DNA of 64,000 bases from contig QLIY01000303.1 in NCBI GenBank assembly GCA_003260075.1, positions 62,001-126,000 on the forward strand, written 5' to 3'. The notes below the pieces were generated by a model. It was not told the DNA's origin. It searched no databases and saw only the letters and a program-made list of their open reading frames with translations. The DNA comes from Phallusia mammillata. Its lineage: Eukaryota; Chordata; Ascidiacea; Phlebobranchia; Ascidiidae. Numbering within the stretch: position 1 is the stretch's first letter; each line of letters opens with the position of its first letter. This document shows, piece by piece, positions 1-12,413 of the stretch. The position numbers and the translations under genes were made by a program.

Positions 1-143
1 AAAAAATTTGCTTTCATTTAACCCCAAAATATGACAAATTTACCCAATGAGATAAATGAACCCCAGCTGAGTACTTTTCTTGTACAGTATTTTGTTGCAA
101 AATGCCTTTCATTAGCATACACTGGACTGAGAACCCTACTTAC

Positions 144-3100
144 ATCAGTATTTCTGTCTCCCATTGACGCAACCATCTTTGTTTTTGATCCCATATAATC
201 TGAGTTGTAGAAACAAACTTCATCAAAGGAATAGATATCAAAATGTCCATTAGAAGGTGTGATGTCAATTTGCTCTGGTACTGGTGCATTCTGCAATTAT
301 AAATGTACCATATACAACGTAGATTTTAACAAAAAATCTATCAAAACCTTATACAGTTTTAGATATGGCATGCATAGTTCATGTACATTTTCTTACAATT
401 TTTATAATTTAAAGTGAATTTTAGCAGTGTGTTTAGACCAGGGGCGTCCAACTCGAACACACCGCCGTGCCAATTTTTGTTTTAAAACATACTCGCGTGC
501 CAACGTTTGGTACGTTTTCCAAACCATGTCTGAAACGTCTTGGGCTGACTGCGAATATTTGGCCAACATGTAGAATCCTATTAAATGGTTAGAAAAAAAA
601 TATCAAATGTCAAATGCGAGTAAACTGGTTTATGATACTCCAGAAACCTTTTATTCTGTTTCTGCGACACAAGATACAAACAGAGTGCTTTGTGTAACGT
701 CGAAATCGCATCTTTGTTCAAGTTACATCGGTTTCAAAACTTATTTCAAACTAAACACAAATGCGTTTGTTGTTACGTAATTAATTGAACAGATATCGAT
801 TGTAACGCAACAATTACAATTGTTTCGAAATAAACGGGCATTTTATTGCAACATAAACATGACACTTACACTCATGCGGTTTTAGTATTATTTGACGCAA
901 TAACTTTCTGAAATAAAAATAATTGTAAATTTTTTGGTTAAACAAATTCCTTTGGCCAACATGAAACAATACAATGTGCTTATAGCCGCTTTTAGATGTT
1001 GTTATGTAGGTTTGCATTAACGATTCCTAGACCGTGTTAAATGTGCGCTTGCAAAGTCGGCAACGGCCTAAACTTGATCCAATATGACTTAAGTTAAGGG
1101 TCAACAATACACGGTCAGCTATATTTGAAACGTGAATTGCTTTTACTTGGGGGGGGGGCTTGCAAAATCGGCAACGGCCTAAACTTGGTCCAAGATGACT
1201 TAAGTTTAGGCGTCAACAATACACGGTAAGCTATATTTGAAACGTGAATTGCTTTTACTTTTATTTCCCGCCGTAACAATTAATTAAAAACTAAATAGTT
1301 GATAAAATTACTGATTCAGCCAATCGTCCTTTTGTTACGTGCACAAGTTTCTTAGCAAACGTCCCAACCACACAAAGATATTGTGTCAAGGAACTATTTA
1401 CGGGGGGGGGGGTTCGGCCAATCGTCCTTTCGTTACGTGCACAAGTTTCTAAGCAAACGTCCCAACCACACAAAGATATTGTGTCAAGGAACTATTTACG
1501 GGGGGGGGGTGGTATAGGTATCGCCGCTGTTGATTTAAAGTCGCACTCGCACCCCTGGCGTTTTTTAAAACTCGCTTATGGCAAGGGGGGTAATTAAGTT
1601 TGGTCGAAAAACGAACAATTTATTAGTGGGTTGGGTAACTATAATTTTTACTAAAGTTAGAATAAAGGACAAGAAGAATCAATAGAAACAAATTTAATTG
1701 CGTGACAAATCCTAATGGGGGGGGGGGAAAAGATGTGACAGAAACTACAGTCTAAACTCATAAAAGGTATTGGTATTTAGTCGCAAACTGCCAAACTCTC
1801 GTACGGGAACAAAAATTGCACATGGTATAGGGCTAATTAAGTTTGGTCGAAAAACGAACAATTTAATTAGTGGGTTGTGTAACTTTACTACTTATAATTT
1901 TTACTAAAGTTAGAATAAAGGCCAAGAAGAATCAATAGAAACAAATTTAATTTCGTGACAAATCCTAATGTTTACCATCTAATCGTGCAAATGCTCTGCG
2001 TGCCACTTTTGGCACGCGTGCCACGTGTTGGACACCCCTGGTTTAGACAAACCACCTATTTTTAAAAGACAGCTACATTACAAATGCTTGTGTTAGCAAC
2101 TAAGTGTTAAATCATATATATTGTAATTTGCAAAGCTTACCTTGAGTACAATATCAGGGTTGTATTGTGAAAATGGAATAGGAAAGAAGGCTTGCCATCC
2201 TAAAACCACAATCATATGTTTTAGGTAAAGGTAGGTGTATCCAGGACTTAAATATACTTTTAAGTATGAAATAAGAGGGTTCACTTTAGGCTTACAACAA
2301 TTTGAAAAAAATGCTAGTCCACATCACAAGTTTATATTTGGGAAATTTTACCTTCATTAATGTTACTGCAGGCTGAAATCTTGAATACTTATTTAAATAG
2401 TGTATTTTATACCATAACAGAATTTCATAACAGTGATATGGAAGGTTGGTTTTTCCTATAGTAAGGTATGGAAGGTTTTTCCTATATGTGTAATTACTTT
2501 ATCAAATCAGTCTGTTTCATAAAAATCTTTTTTACCCAAACCTCTGGGCAACGGAAACTTGCACAAAAATATTTTTTATTAAGGTTTAGTCAACAAAGAT
2601 TTGGGGATTTTTAATGTTACTCTACCTTGTATTGTGTTCATACGGCAACGGTTTAAGAAGTTGAGGTTCATGTTTGCAGCAACACTTGTTAACATGAACA
2701 AGGAGTCAGTGGAGTACTTTTTGGCCACTACGTCCATAATTTTCAACTGCAAAACAAAATTTTATGTTTATTGCAAAACTAAGTTTCTAGGTTTGGAAAA
2801 GAAAGTGATTTTAAAATTTAAACTAACTAAAAGTGGCAAAATGCTTTAAAACAATTTGCATAAAAAACCCAACTATACATGAAAGTCTATATTACCTGAC
2901 AGGGAATTTCCGTCTTAATACTGACCCATGGAATCAGTTTTGAGTTGGATTCGTCTTTTTTGTAACGAGCCTGTGCAAATACAAATATGTTACTCAACCA
3001 AAATAACAGGCTAAAATCTGACAGTCAAACGCTTGAAATTAAAGTATTTCATTCCTAAACCACGAATTTTAGAATATGTAACTGTCTGACTATTACATAT

Positions 3101-6100
3101 GTTATAAATTATTATTTAATGCCTTGTGAGATTGTAATCTGTTCATTTCAAAGATATCTTTTTTAAACAATGAAAGTACAGGTATAAAACCTGCTTAAAG
3201 GTAGAAAAACACTGTATCTGTATAAAATCTCAATTTTTATGTATTACCTACTCTATTTTTTAGTTTGTTAAAACTTAGGTTATGAGTAATTACACACCTC
3301 ATAGGTTTTGAGTAATTCCTTTTGCGCAGCAAAAATGTCATTGTCTTGAATTTGCTGGGCAGTTTCAGGATCGTAAACAAACACAATGATCAAGGCAGCA
3401 TTTTCATCATTATTTAGGCAAACCTGCATTCACAATTATACAAATTCATCCTTTATCAAAATACAAGCACCCACGACAACCAAACTTTTTTAAGAAAATA
3501 TTTTTTTATTTCCAGGGCCAAAAATATTTTAGCACATAACAATTGTATCACAAAAACTCAATATATTGACAACATATTAAATATTTGTTAAAAGTTTTTA
3601 GGTATACCTTTGCAAAAAATTTCATAAAATTTTCAAAATGGCCTCTTTCATCCCTTGTCAGAGGTAAAATGATGTTCACTTTTGCAGCTTCCGTTACATA
3701 AGGCATTGGAATAATTTCAATCTGAAAGAAGAAATGTGTGGACAACTATTACAATGCAACAAAAAAGGAATAAACATTCAAAAAATTTAGATAAAGTTAA
3801 AATAAACATTTCTTCTCTAACAAATTACAAAAAGATTGTTCATCAAAACAGCTTAGCCGCTCATACTCTAATAAAAGCCCATGTGTAGGGTTGAGGCAAA
3901 GACCTAAAAATTTTAGGACACACAAAATACTGTTTTCTGCACTACACATTATCTGCAAATTGTTTAAGCTTAAACAACAGGTATCACTGATCTAACAACA
4001 ATGAGAAATACTAATAACAGATTCTTTTTTTCTGTTGACCAATCAGGAACCTAAAAGAAGATGATATTGATAAAGCTTACCTGACTGAGTGGACGAAGCA
4101 AATTCACACGATGGCTTATTTCGATCTCCTCTTTTTCTTTTTCAACAATCACATTAAGAACAAGATCTAGAATATATTCCATGCCACGCTGGGGATCAAA
4201 TCTTCGGTAGCCATTGATAAGCTTCTTCTTTTCAACTATGAGGCCCTGTTAAATGCATACAAGTAACAAAATTGTAGATTTTCACACTTAAAATATTTTG
4301 GATAAATCAGAATAGCTCCGAGCCAAAAAATCAGAGCCAGTATATTTGTGTAAAACATGACAACGTTTCGACAAGTGATATTGTCATCATCAGGACATAA
4401 GAATGAAAAGCTACAGAAGGCATGCAACTAGGTGCCGTTTTACACAAATATACTGGCCCTGATTTTTTGCTCAGATTATTCAAAACTGTGAAAAGTGCAC
4501 TTAAGAATAGCTCTATTTACACATAGCTATAAATAACAGGCAAAATCAGAATTTTTTTATTTTTAGTATAGAGGGAAAAGAAAGATACTGTATTAAACAT
4601 AGTATATTTGCCAATTCTCTACATATTTTCCATTTACCACTTGAATAAATCTGGATACTGTTGCAAAAGAATTAAAAAAAAATCAGATCTGGTTTGTAGC
4701 ACACTGCTTATCTGTTACTGAAAGGCAGTGGGCAGTCTGGACATTGTACAGGACATGAATAAAGACGACAGAACCCAAGACCACTTCATGTAGTCAGTCA
4801 GTAATGAGATAAAATATTGTTTGCAAAGAATCAAGTTATAGAAGTGGGACATCATTACAATTTAGATTTCAAGGCAAAATTCCCTCATAAGCATAATATT
4901 ATATAAACCTTTGGGTTGTATTTCTCATTCAAACGGTCAATTGCTGTTTGCAAGATGTTCTGAATGTCCAGCTTATCAACACCAGTGAGTTCACACTTTG
5001 GCACTTCCCCTAAAGTTCAAAACACAAAATAATAAAAATTTTAGCATAGACAAGAGCACAAAAATCATTAAAATCAGTTCAGAATACCCACAAAAATCAT
5101 GAAACAAAAATTTTGCTAAATGATGCAATAGTTGTTTGCATCAGGTAATATAGTTTAAATATTTGGCCTTAATTCCATGTGCATTTATTTGCAAAAGGCA
5201 CACACACACATTGGAGTGCTTATAAAAAAGTTTTAATCATGAAACAAAATTCAAACAAATCTTCGGGCAGCAGAAAATAAACATACCTGGACAAGTAAGG
5301 GTGTAGTCTTCTGTGAAGTAATCCCAAACAATTATATCCCATCTGTTGCTTGGTTTAAAGGGAGGATTAATTCCAATTGGCCAAGACAATTCCTGTTCCC
5401 CTTTCGGCAGTTTTGGGGCCAGTTCTTTGATCTCCTCCTGTAATATTAGTGAGCAATATAAATACCATCGAATTGGCTTGGCGATTTTCATTGAAAACAA
5501 ATTTTCAGAAAGTTATCCTGTTTTACAGACAAAAACACACACAAAAACACAAAACAAAGCATTTGGGTCGCCCTAAAAACAGTTTGGGAACCACTGCTCA
5601 AGAGCAAACTTGACCAGCATTTTTATGGACAGCTTGCACATTTTGATCAAAAAATGCATTAGGCACAAGATTATTTGTTAAGCCTATGATTATAGCATTA
5701 AGATAAACATAGCAGAGCTAGTATGTATTGCCCGAGGCTTGGTTTTTATCTGTATTGTCTGTAATTTTAGGAAGTTTAAAATTAACTAGAAAAGTGGCTT
5801 TCTGATATACTTCCATTTTATATATTCTATGCGATAATTACCAATTTACTATACCAATCATTTGATCTACACATATGATTGTTTTTGTAAACAAAAACTA
5901 ATGGGTACCCACACGCGTATTTATGCAGATTACGGTAAACCTATGTTGCAGCTATTTTTAGATCCTTAAGGACAAATTTTTCACAAAGCATTAACTTTTA
6001 ACTTTAAAAACTTTGAAAGTTTTTGTCCGTTTAAAAACGACCGTTTAATGACCTTTTGACACTGTTTTAACAGCATGCAGTCCTTAGTGTTTAACAATAC

Positions 6101-8972
6101 CGTTCAGCCTAATTTATACATCACTTAAGTACTGATTCTTGAATTGATTTGTCAAAAATAAAGAAGATACGTTATGACGAAAAATTCTTAACTGTGTTGT
6201 AATGCGTACAAGTTAACCTTTAGTGACCCGTGGTTATGCGACGGCCAAGCTGACAACGAGAATTTAAAGACCATTTAACGCAGGGTTTGAAAAAGTTAAG
6301 TTTATTTTTTCATATTTATGTTGATCAATGACGTTTTGCCTGACATAAACGAAACCGAAGTACGTTTATCGAGTTTAAATTACGTCCTAGGTGTAAAAAC
6401 TTCGCCAAAACTTAAAATGCGCGTGATAACTCAATAAAACGACACAGCATTGCTGCACAAAAAAAACAGCTGATTTCTAATCACCCAAACGACTGTATCG
6501 TAAAACNNNNNNNNNNNNNNNNNNNNNNNNNNNNNNNNNNNNNNNNNNNNNNNNNNNNNNNNNNNNNNNNNNNNNNNNNNNNNNNNNNNNNNNNNNNNNN
6601 NNNNNNNNNNNNNNNNNNNNNNNNNNNNNNNNNNNNNNNNNNNNNNNNNNNNNNNNNNNNNNNNNNNNNNNNNNNNNNNNNNNNNNNNNNNNNNNNNNNN
6701 NNNNNNNNNNNNNNNNNNNNNNNNNNNNNNNNNNNNNNNNNNNNNNNNNNNNNNNNNNNNNNNNNNNNNNNNNNNNNNNNNNNNNNNNNNNNNNNNNNNN
6801 NNNNNNNNNNNNNNNNNNNNNNNNNNNNNNNNNNNAGCACTCTTTCTTGACCAAACGCGTCTCACAAACCAGCGTTAGACAGAAAAAAGAAAAAAAAATA
6901 CGGACAAAAACAATATGTGTCCCCTTCAGGGGATGGGACCCATAACTACACTTGATTGCATAAACTATTTAATTGCATATGATTGCAAATGTGCACAATG
7001 ATATTAAACAGTTAATTGCATAAAAATCTTGGCAAATTGAGTATGCAATAAACCAGAATTTTCCATACCACAAGTATAGAAAAATGTCCTCACCTTTGTT
7101 AGAAAAACTTAGATAATACTTAAGTCTAAACGAAAAAAATGAATGGCAAAGTAACACAGTTGGTTTTCTGGTACAATTTGCATGGGATTGCAGTAGTGAT
7201 TGGACGATACCTGGGTTTGAAGCGAGTACCGACTATGAGTACAAGTACCATGTGTATACACCATAGGCGCCGAACACGGGTATGCTGGGTATGCGTGGCA
7301 TACCCGGACGAAAAACTCGGGTATTCCGCATACCCGAAAATCGGACCAACGTTAGTCATGCGTTGTTGCTTTGTAAAATTATACATACGCAAATGATTTC
7401 AATCGAGGTTATTGTCTCACAACCATTAAAGGGGGGGGGGGAAAGTGTTTGTAATTGTTTTATGCATGTCTACATATTTTGAACCCTGATTAATGTCAAA
7501 CACAAAAATGTTGCCAGACTGAAAATTGTAACCTTCTCTGTTTGGGCAATAGTTTAACCAAACAACAGTGTCTACCAACAAACTGTGATATACAATGGTA
7601 TCCAACAGTTCCCAAACCCTTGTGCCTAAATAAGATCCACTAACAGAATTGCAAGCAAGTCTACATTACCAAAATGATACCACAAACATAAAATATATGA
7701 CCTTACCTGAATCGCTACAATTTCTTTGTATGTGCGATCGATTTCGATTTGTGAAAAACGCTTATGCAGGAGATACATCATCTCAGGTGTTTCTACCCCA
7801 CTAACAGATACAGCATTTTTGAATGCATCGCTGTTCTCTGTGTCTGGGTCAAAGTTGCTCGCAGCATTCTTTAAATCGAATGTATGATACACCACACCCT
7901 GTAAAACAAGCATATACAATGTGTATAGTCTGTGAAATAATTTGACATGTAATATTTGCATCTTTTGTGTGAATACAAAGTGTTTTTTTAAGAAATAAAA
8001 ATAAAAAAAGCATTCCAAACTACATGTTATTGTTTACAATTAAAGCAAAAAGGGAAGGGGACCCATAATGAACATGACTTGTCACTTTAAACACTAGCAT
8101 GAACATCAATGGTTCAACGTAGTGTTATTTGGCACCATATATTAAAAAGTAAGTATATATATATGTAATACAGGGGTGTCCAAACTTTTTTTTAACGGGG
8201 GCCAAATTTTACCAGGTAAAGACGCCCGCGGGCCAACGTCTTTTCAGAATTAAGACACAAATTTACAGGATTTAAGGAAATTTTGTGATTTTGTTGAGTC
8301 AGCACCTTCCTTTTTACCGGTAAATGAAGTTCCACGGAAAGCTTTTGCGTGATGTAGCGTCGCCATNGGAAAGCTTTTGCGTGATGTAGCGTCGCCATAA
8401 CCTAAAAACTTAATCCAAAGTTCCAAACTATGGCGGGTCATACGCAACATAATTTAAAAAAAAACAGCCGCGGGCCACTTAAAATGCCGTCGGGGGCCGC
8501 ATTTGGACACCCCCGATGTAATAGGTAGTTGTAGTCATTAGGATCACAAAATGCCTAGATGGCGTTTCTTTACAAGACACTACCAAAAAAATCAACTATT
8601 TTTTACAAGCTAGTGAAATAAACTAGTTGTTTTAATCATGGGGGCAAACAATTTTAACTACGTTTTTTATATTCATGTGCTTTAAAATTGTACCACTGTA
8701 TATGTGACACAGAAAACAGTCAGTGTAATTGACAAAACCACAAAGACTACCCAGTTATCAGTATTGTTACTGTACCAGGAAATAAAAAATAAGTTGTATA
8801 GAAAACTGGAAGAGTTGAGTTTATGATTGTTTTAACGCTAATGTAAAAGTTTCATTACTTTATTAAACAGAAAAGGTCAAGCAAACTACTGTTTATTCAT
8901 AAAAACTGTTTATACATATCATAAATAATTGTCCCCGGGAGTATCCTGGGTTCGAATCCCGTGAACGACAAA

Positions 8973-9063
<91 letters not shown>

Positions 9064-11734
9064 TATAATAAATAATAATAATTATTACAAAATTACAGTT
9101 TGCTCCCAGTTATAGATGTAAGAAAATCACCTACTGCACTGTACACATGTATGAATTGTGCATGAATTAATTGGATGGATACTAACACCCAGTTATTACA
9201 CATACCATCAGCACACATATATAATATACATTTATCACATTACAGTAGCTACTGTTTGATGTCAAAACTTTATAGGGCTGGTGATACATGCAAACAAAAA
9301 TCTGCAATGAAAGGAATCATTGGTCAAAGCAAGATTGGAAAGAAAAATATTTGATGTGTTACTCGCTTGGGTAAACACACCCACAATGGTTGTGTTGTTT
9401 GGAAAAGGAGGTACTCAGTTCACACACTGGTTTAACATTTGAGAAAGGTCAAAACGGGGAACACCCATGTGTACCATGATTTGGTTTAAAAGCAGCAAAT
9501 CATTCACTGCTTCAAATTGAATATATTGTGTGGGTTTACAATTTAGGCAGTGGTGGGATTCATTTTTTTTGTCCGTCGGTTCTATCACAAAACTCATATT
9601 TTTCAGCCGGTTCTGTTACAAAAAGTCCATTGACAGTAACCCACTTTTAACCGGTTCGCTGATCTCATAAAATTTCGTGAGATGGTTCTGTAGAACCGGT
9701 GCAAACCAGCTGAATCCCACCACTGAATTTAGGATCGAAAACACTTTTTTTAAATAGCTGGATTGTACAGAACTAGCCAGTGAAGCACATTAAATCCTTG
9801 TAACATATGGCTGTGTAGTTTCAAAAGACAATTTTGACATACCTAAACACCTAAAACACTGATCGATTTTAATACTTAGAAAATCTTTTGGGGTACAAAA
9901 CTAATGCCCTGTAGTTTCAAACAACAACACATACTGTAAAAATAATCATTAGCCCCCTTCCAACCAAAGTATATGTATGGAAATTTGTTTACCTCTTCTT
10001 CACTGACACAATCTACTGCAGCTTTTGTGATCCTTTTGATACACTTTCCCAACCATTGGTCAGGAGTTAATGTGTTGACACTGGCCATGTCCTCCAAACA
10101 ACGGTCAAGACCAGGAACAAGATCAATCAACAGCAACCTCGAAATTATAAATCCACTGTTCATCTGAAAAATAATATTTTTGAAAACGCATTCCAGTTGC
10201 AGTGCTGAAGAAAGTTGTTTTACTCTTTTCAAATCAGGTATTGTAAGTGTCTGATAAACTTAAGATTTGGGCATGAAGTGGTTAAAGGCAACATAATTTA
10301 TACCAATCTCTTTTACATCTTTTACGTTATTCAAACATAACAGTTGAATCAGTTACAAATATACACCACAATAAAACCTCCTTATATTTCAATTGCCACA
10401 GTTTCTAGTGACCAAGTCTGTTAAATATAAACTTAAAAATGCAATGCTTACATTACAGTAGGTCACAGTTCCTGCAATTTCATCCTCATATTGCATAGTG
10501 TTGCCAAGGTACAGTCTCCTGTTAATGCTGATGTGATCAACAATTTCATTAATTCTGTCACCTTCCGAGTATGATTGATCAGTAGTTATATAAAACCAAT
10601 CATATTCCTCACTGGAAACAAAGTAAGACATATTATTAAACAGAAGACCAAATACAGAAGATAAATATACAAATTTTTAAAATTTTATATATAGGTTACT
10701 TAAATCCTAACTAGTTTTGATTGAGTTTAGTTGCTTTTTGTTAAGAATATATCCAACTCAAAAAAGGCTGACCCAAATTTGGAATTGAGGTAGGAGAGAG
10801 TTTGGTAAAGAATGTGAACAGGGTTTGCATTAGGATGAAGCACCAAGGTAATTCCTGAAGCTGAAGGTGGCAAGTTACTATGTGACTTCATCAGTCCATC
10901 GAAGTAGATGACCTTCTTCATGTGATGAGAAAAGGTCTTGTTCAGTGCAACGCCTAAACACATGAAAACATTATTTAGGCGCAAGTATTTTATTCTAGTG
11001 TTGGTAAAGTCAAACCATAAAAGCAATATATCTTGTATTACCTATGGAGCAACTTTTCATACATACCAAGTGTTTCAAAGGTGTTGCGTGAAGTTATAAT
11101 AGAACTGACTAGTTTTTCCCTTATGCCAAGTTCTGTGCTGATAAACCGTGGACGGACAATTTTTTTGTTGCTCCCTGGTTGAAAGTCCACTTTTGGTAAC
11201 AGAGCAGGGTCAGTTATGATTCGTGGCTCAAAATCTTCTAAAGTGTCATAGACTGGTGGTGCAAAATCGCGATCTTTTCTCTGATGACAATAATTTTCCC
11301 GTTATTTTTTGCCATGAATCTTACAGAAAGTTGAAGTCAAACTTCTTACATATCGAAAAGCTTCTTCCTTGCTCATCGTTTCAAATGGTGCATTTGGGTT
11401 GTTTGGATCATTCATTGATTCCTGTTTAAAAACAGTTAAAATAGTCATTTTGTATAACTCGAAAGTCTTTTTTGTCACAAATTAGGCTTTGTACATATTT
11501 GCAAGATTCAAGTTGTGTTGAGTCAAATTCAAAAACTTATGACATATGTTAAAATACCTTTGATCTGGAAATGGAATTCAGTTTTCTGTCAACATTATCT
11601 TTTGACAAATGGACACAATCTTCATGGGATATTGGCATTCGCACTATGCTCATACTAAATCCCAATGAAATGCCAATGATGACCGGAAGAAAGGGACGAA
11701 TCTTGTTGACACAAATTACTCGTCGAAGTTTCAT
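144..11734 (-). CDS. CHPF: Chondroitin polymerising factor-like glycosyltransferase (CHPF/chondroitin sulfate synthase 2 type), 3' end off window
   Basis: Golgi type II membrane protein expected to assist chondroitin chain polymerisation with an active chondroitin synthase. Exons (high to low): 11558-11734, 11350-11421, 11067-11280, 10773-10953, 10452-10611, 9993-10163, 7707-7898, 5287-5437, 4909-5009, 4081-4245, 3608-3721, 3298-3423, 2896-2970, 2626-2746, 2141-2199, 144-290. All junctions keep frame, giving 742 codons; the family is about 775 residues, so roughly the last 40-60 lie past the left edge. Residues 12-30 form the membrane anchor (PVIIGISLGFSMS). Family hallmarks are RPRFISTELGIRE, YDWFYITTD, NGYRRFDPQRGMEY, LLRPLSQIEI, FLNRCRM and GWQAFFP. 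The acidic metal-binding clusters of catalytic synthases are absent in both halves (ITTDQ and MLTSVAA stand in those places), which favours CHPF/CHPF2 over CHSY. CHPF versus CHPF2 cannot be decided. Introns carry several mobile elements. Confidence 0.93.
439..2040. mobile_element. Non-autonomous hAT element, 1.6 kb, in CHPF-like intron
   Basis: Terminal inverted repeats CAGGGGCGTCCAA and TTGGACACCCCTG, flanked by a perfect 8-bp target duplication gtttagac at 431-438 and 2041-2048. No transposase reading frame is visible inside. The interior contains three pairs of near-identical direct repeats: about 1044-1148 with 1159-1260, about 1316-1401 with 1413-1499, and about 1588-1716 with 1833-1970. 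The first member of each pair ends in a run of 10-11 G. Confidence 0.88.
4320..4472 (-). repeat. Inverted-repeat element with hammerhead-like core
   Basis: Arms 4320-4356 and 4437-4472 are near-perfect reverse complements of each other. Between them, on the minus strand at 4359-4393, are CTGATGA, a 5-bp stem GACAA/TTGTC, GAAAC and GTTGTC: the core order of a hammerhead ribozyme with a minimal stem III. Stem I pairing is poor, so activity is doubtful. It lies in an intron of the CHPF-like gene, same strand. Motifs of this kind occur in Penelope-like retroelements; assignment here is inference. Confidence 0.6.
5787..6958. repeat. Dispersed repeat copy A (minisatellite-bearing family), with gap
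   Basis: The left end (agaaaagtggctttctgata, from 5787) and next 110 bases match 37816-37924 closely. The right end (from 6836, agcactctttcttgaccaaa, to the hairpin around 6917-6940 and cccataacta) matches 38748-38995. The middle is interrupted by an assembly gap at 6507-6835. It lies in the intron between CHPF-like exons at 5437 and 7707. No coding frame is visible. Confidence 0.7.
6507..6835. other. Assembly gap (N run)
   Basis: 329 N bases inside repeat copy A. The equivalent place in copy B is also a gap, so the missing part is probably a tandem array. Confidence 0.99.
7194..7256 (-). repeat. Partial hAT-like MITE copy (same family as 39284-39684)
   Basis: The stretch starting gtgattggacgatacctggg resembles the reverse complement of the 39600-39680 end of the complete element (same order of GATGGGACGATACC, AAGCGAGTACCGA, GAGTACAAGTACCA). 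It is followed at 7262-7345 by an imperfect palindromic stretch built on gggtatgc / gcatacccg. No coding sense is seen. Confidence 0.5.
8052..8070. repeat. Isolated right-end fragment of the minisatellite-bearing repeat
   Basis: gggaaggggacccataatg matches the right terminus found at about 38978-38996 and 51780-51796. No left end is seen nearby. Confidence 0.4.
8171..8515. mobile_element. hAT-type MITE, 345 bp
   Basis: Ends CAGGGGTGTCCAA and TTGGACACCCCCG, with perfect 8-bp target duplication atgtaata at 8163-8170 and 8516-8523. Same end family as 439-2040. It contains a 31-bp duplication around a single N at 8367. In an intron of the CHPF-like gene. Confidence 0.88.
8936..9062 (+). repeat. 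tRNA-SINE tail fragment followed by 90-base poly-G tract
   Basis: 8947-8960 holds a B-box-like GGTTCGAATCC in the same context as the SINEs at 30731 and 63670. It is followed directly by an uninterrupted run of G from 8973 to 9062. The homopolymer may be biological or a consensus artefact. Confidence 0.6.
9548..9725. mobile_element. hAT-type MITE, 178 bp (CAGTGGTGGGATT family)
   Basis: Ends CAGTGGTGGGATTCA and TGAATCCCACCACTG, with perfect 8-bp duplication aatttagg at 9540-9547 and 9726-9733. Closely related copies lie at 13891-14069 and 41471-41648. Confidence 0.9.
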
Positions 11735-12407
11735 TTTGAGAAAATTCGATACCTGTTTTCAGACTTTATAACCTATCGCTAATTGTTGACATAATTCAAA
11801 ATAGAAAGAACATTATTGAGACTGTACAATCTAAATGAGTGTCTGTGAGCACAATATACCTAACTTACTAAACTTGATGCAACTTTAAGTTGTTGCTCCT
11901 TGACTGCTAAGTGCAAACCTCAAGTCAAGTGTAACGGAGCAGGAAGCCAAGTCAACGCTTTGCTGCGTTTGCAGTGTTTCCAGCAGTTTTTTCTTTCGAG
12001 CATTTTTTTTGTGAAACACTAAACAGTTGTAAAATCGAAAATACACTTCTTCTGAGTGTATTTTTAAATACCGCTACCGCATAGGCTTGTAATTTTTATC
12101 AATCTTGGGTACCGAATAAATAACTATACTATCTGCTAAATCAATCCATTTTGACATAAAATGCGTATATAGGGGGTATAACGAACAAAATCGATCAAAC
12201 CATTTAACATGATACTGTACATTTGTAAACAGCATCTTGCGTATGCTGTGATAATACCAAAAAGAAATGAAAGTGAAACCATGATGTCAATAAAACATTG
12301 GAAAAACACCTGTTTGTCATTCTGCCAGAATAAAAAGGAAAGAAGAAATCACCAGTAGCAGCAAGTCATATACTACTGTCTAGATTAGTTTTTCTTTTGT
12401 TGCAAAT
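11735..12407. other. Intergenic spacer between SPATA20 and CHPF-like gene
   Basis: Contains no reading frame I can support. It must hold the 5' flank of the CHPF-like gene (minus strand) and the 3' flank of SPATA20. No convincing TATA box or other promoter element was recognised. Confidence 0.6.
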
Positions 12408-12413
12408 TTTATT
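12408..12413 (-). terminator. Polyadenylation signal overlapping the SPATA20 stop codon
   Basis: On the minus strand the hexamer AATAAA occupies 12413-12408 and contains the TAA stop at 12411-12409. If used, the 3' UTR would be extremely short. Confidence 0.5.

Noticed and set aside
6431..6865. Open frames of about 120-144 codons
   Set aside because: Nearly all N bases from the gap at 6507-6835.
9415..9597. Minus-strand frame of 60 codons near a MITE
   Set aside because: Half of it is the MITE end; not conserved-looking and not in phase with CHPF-like exons.
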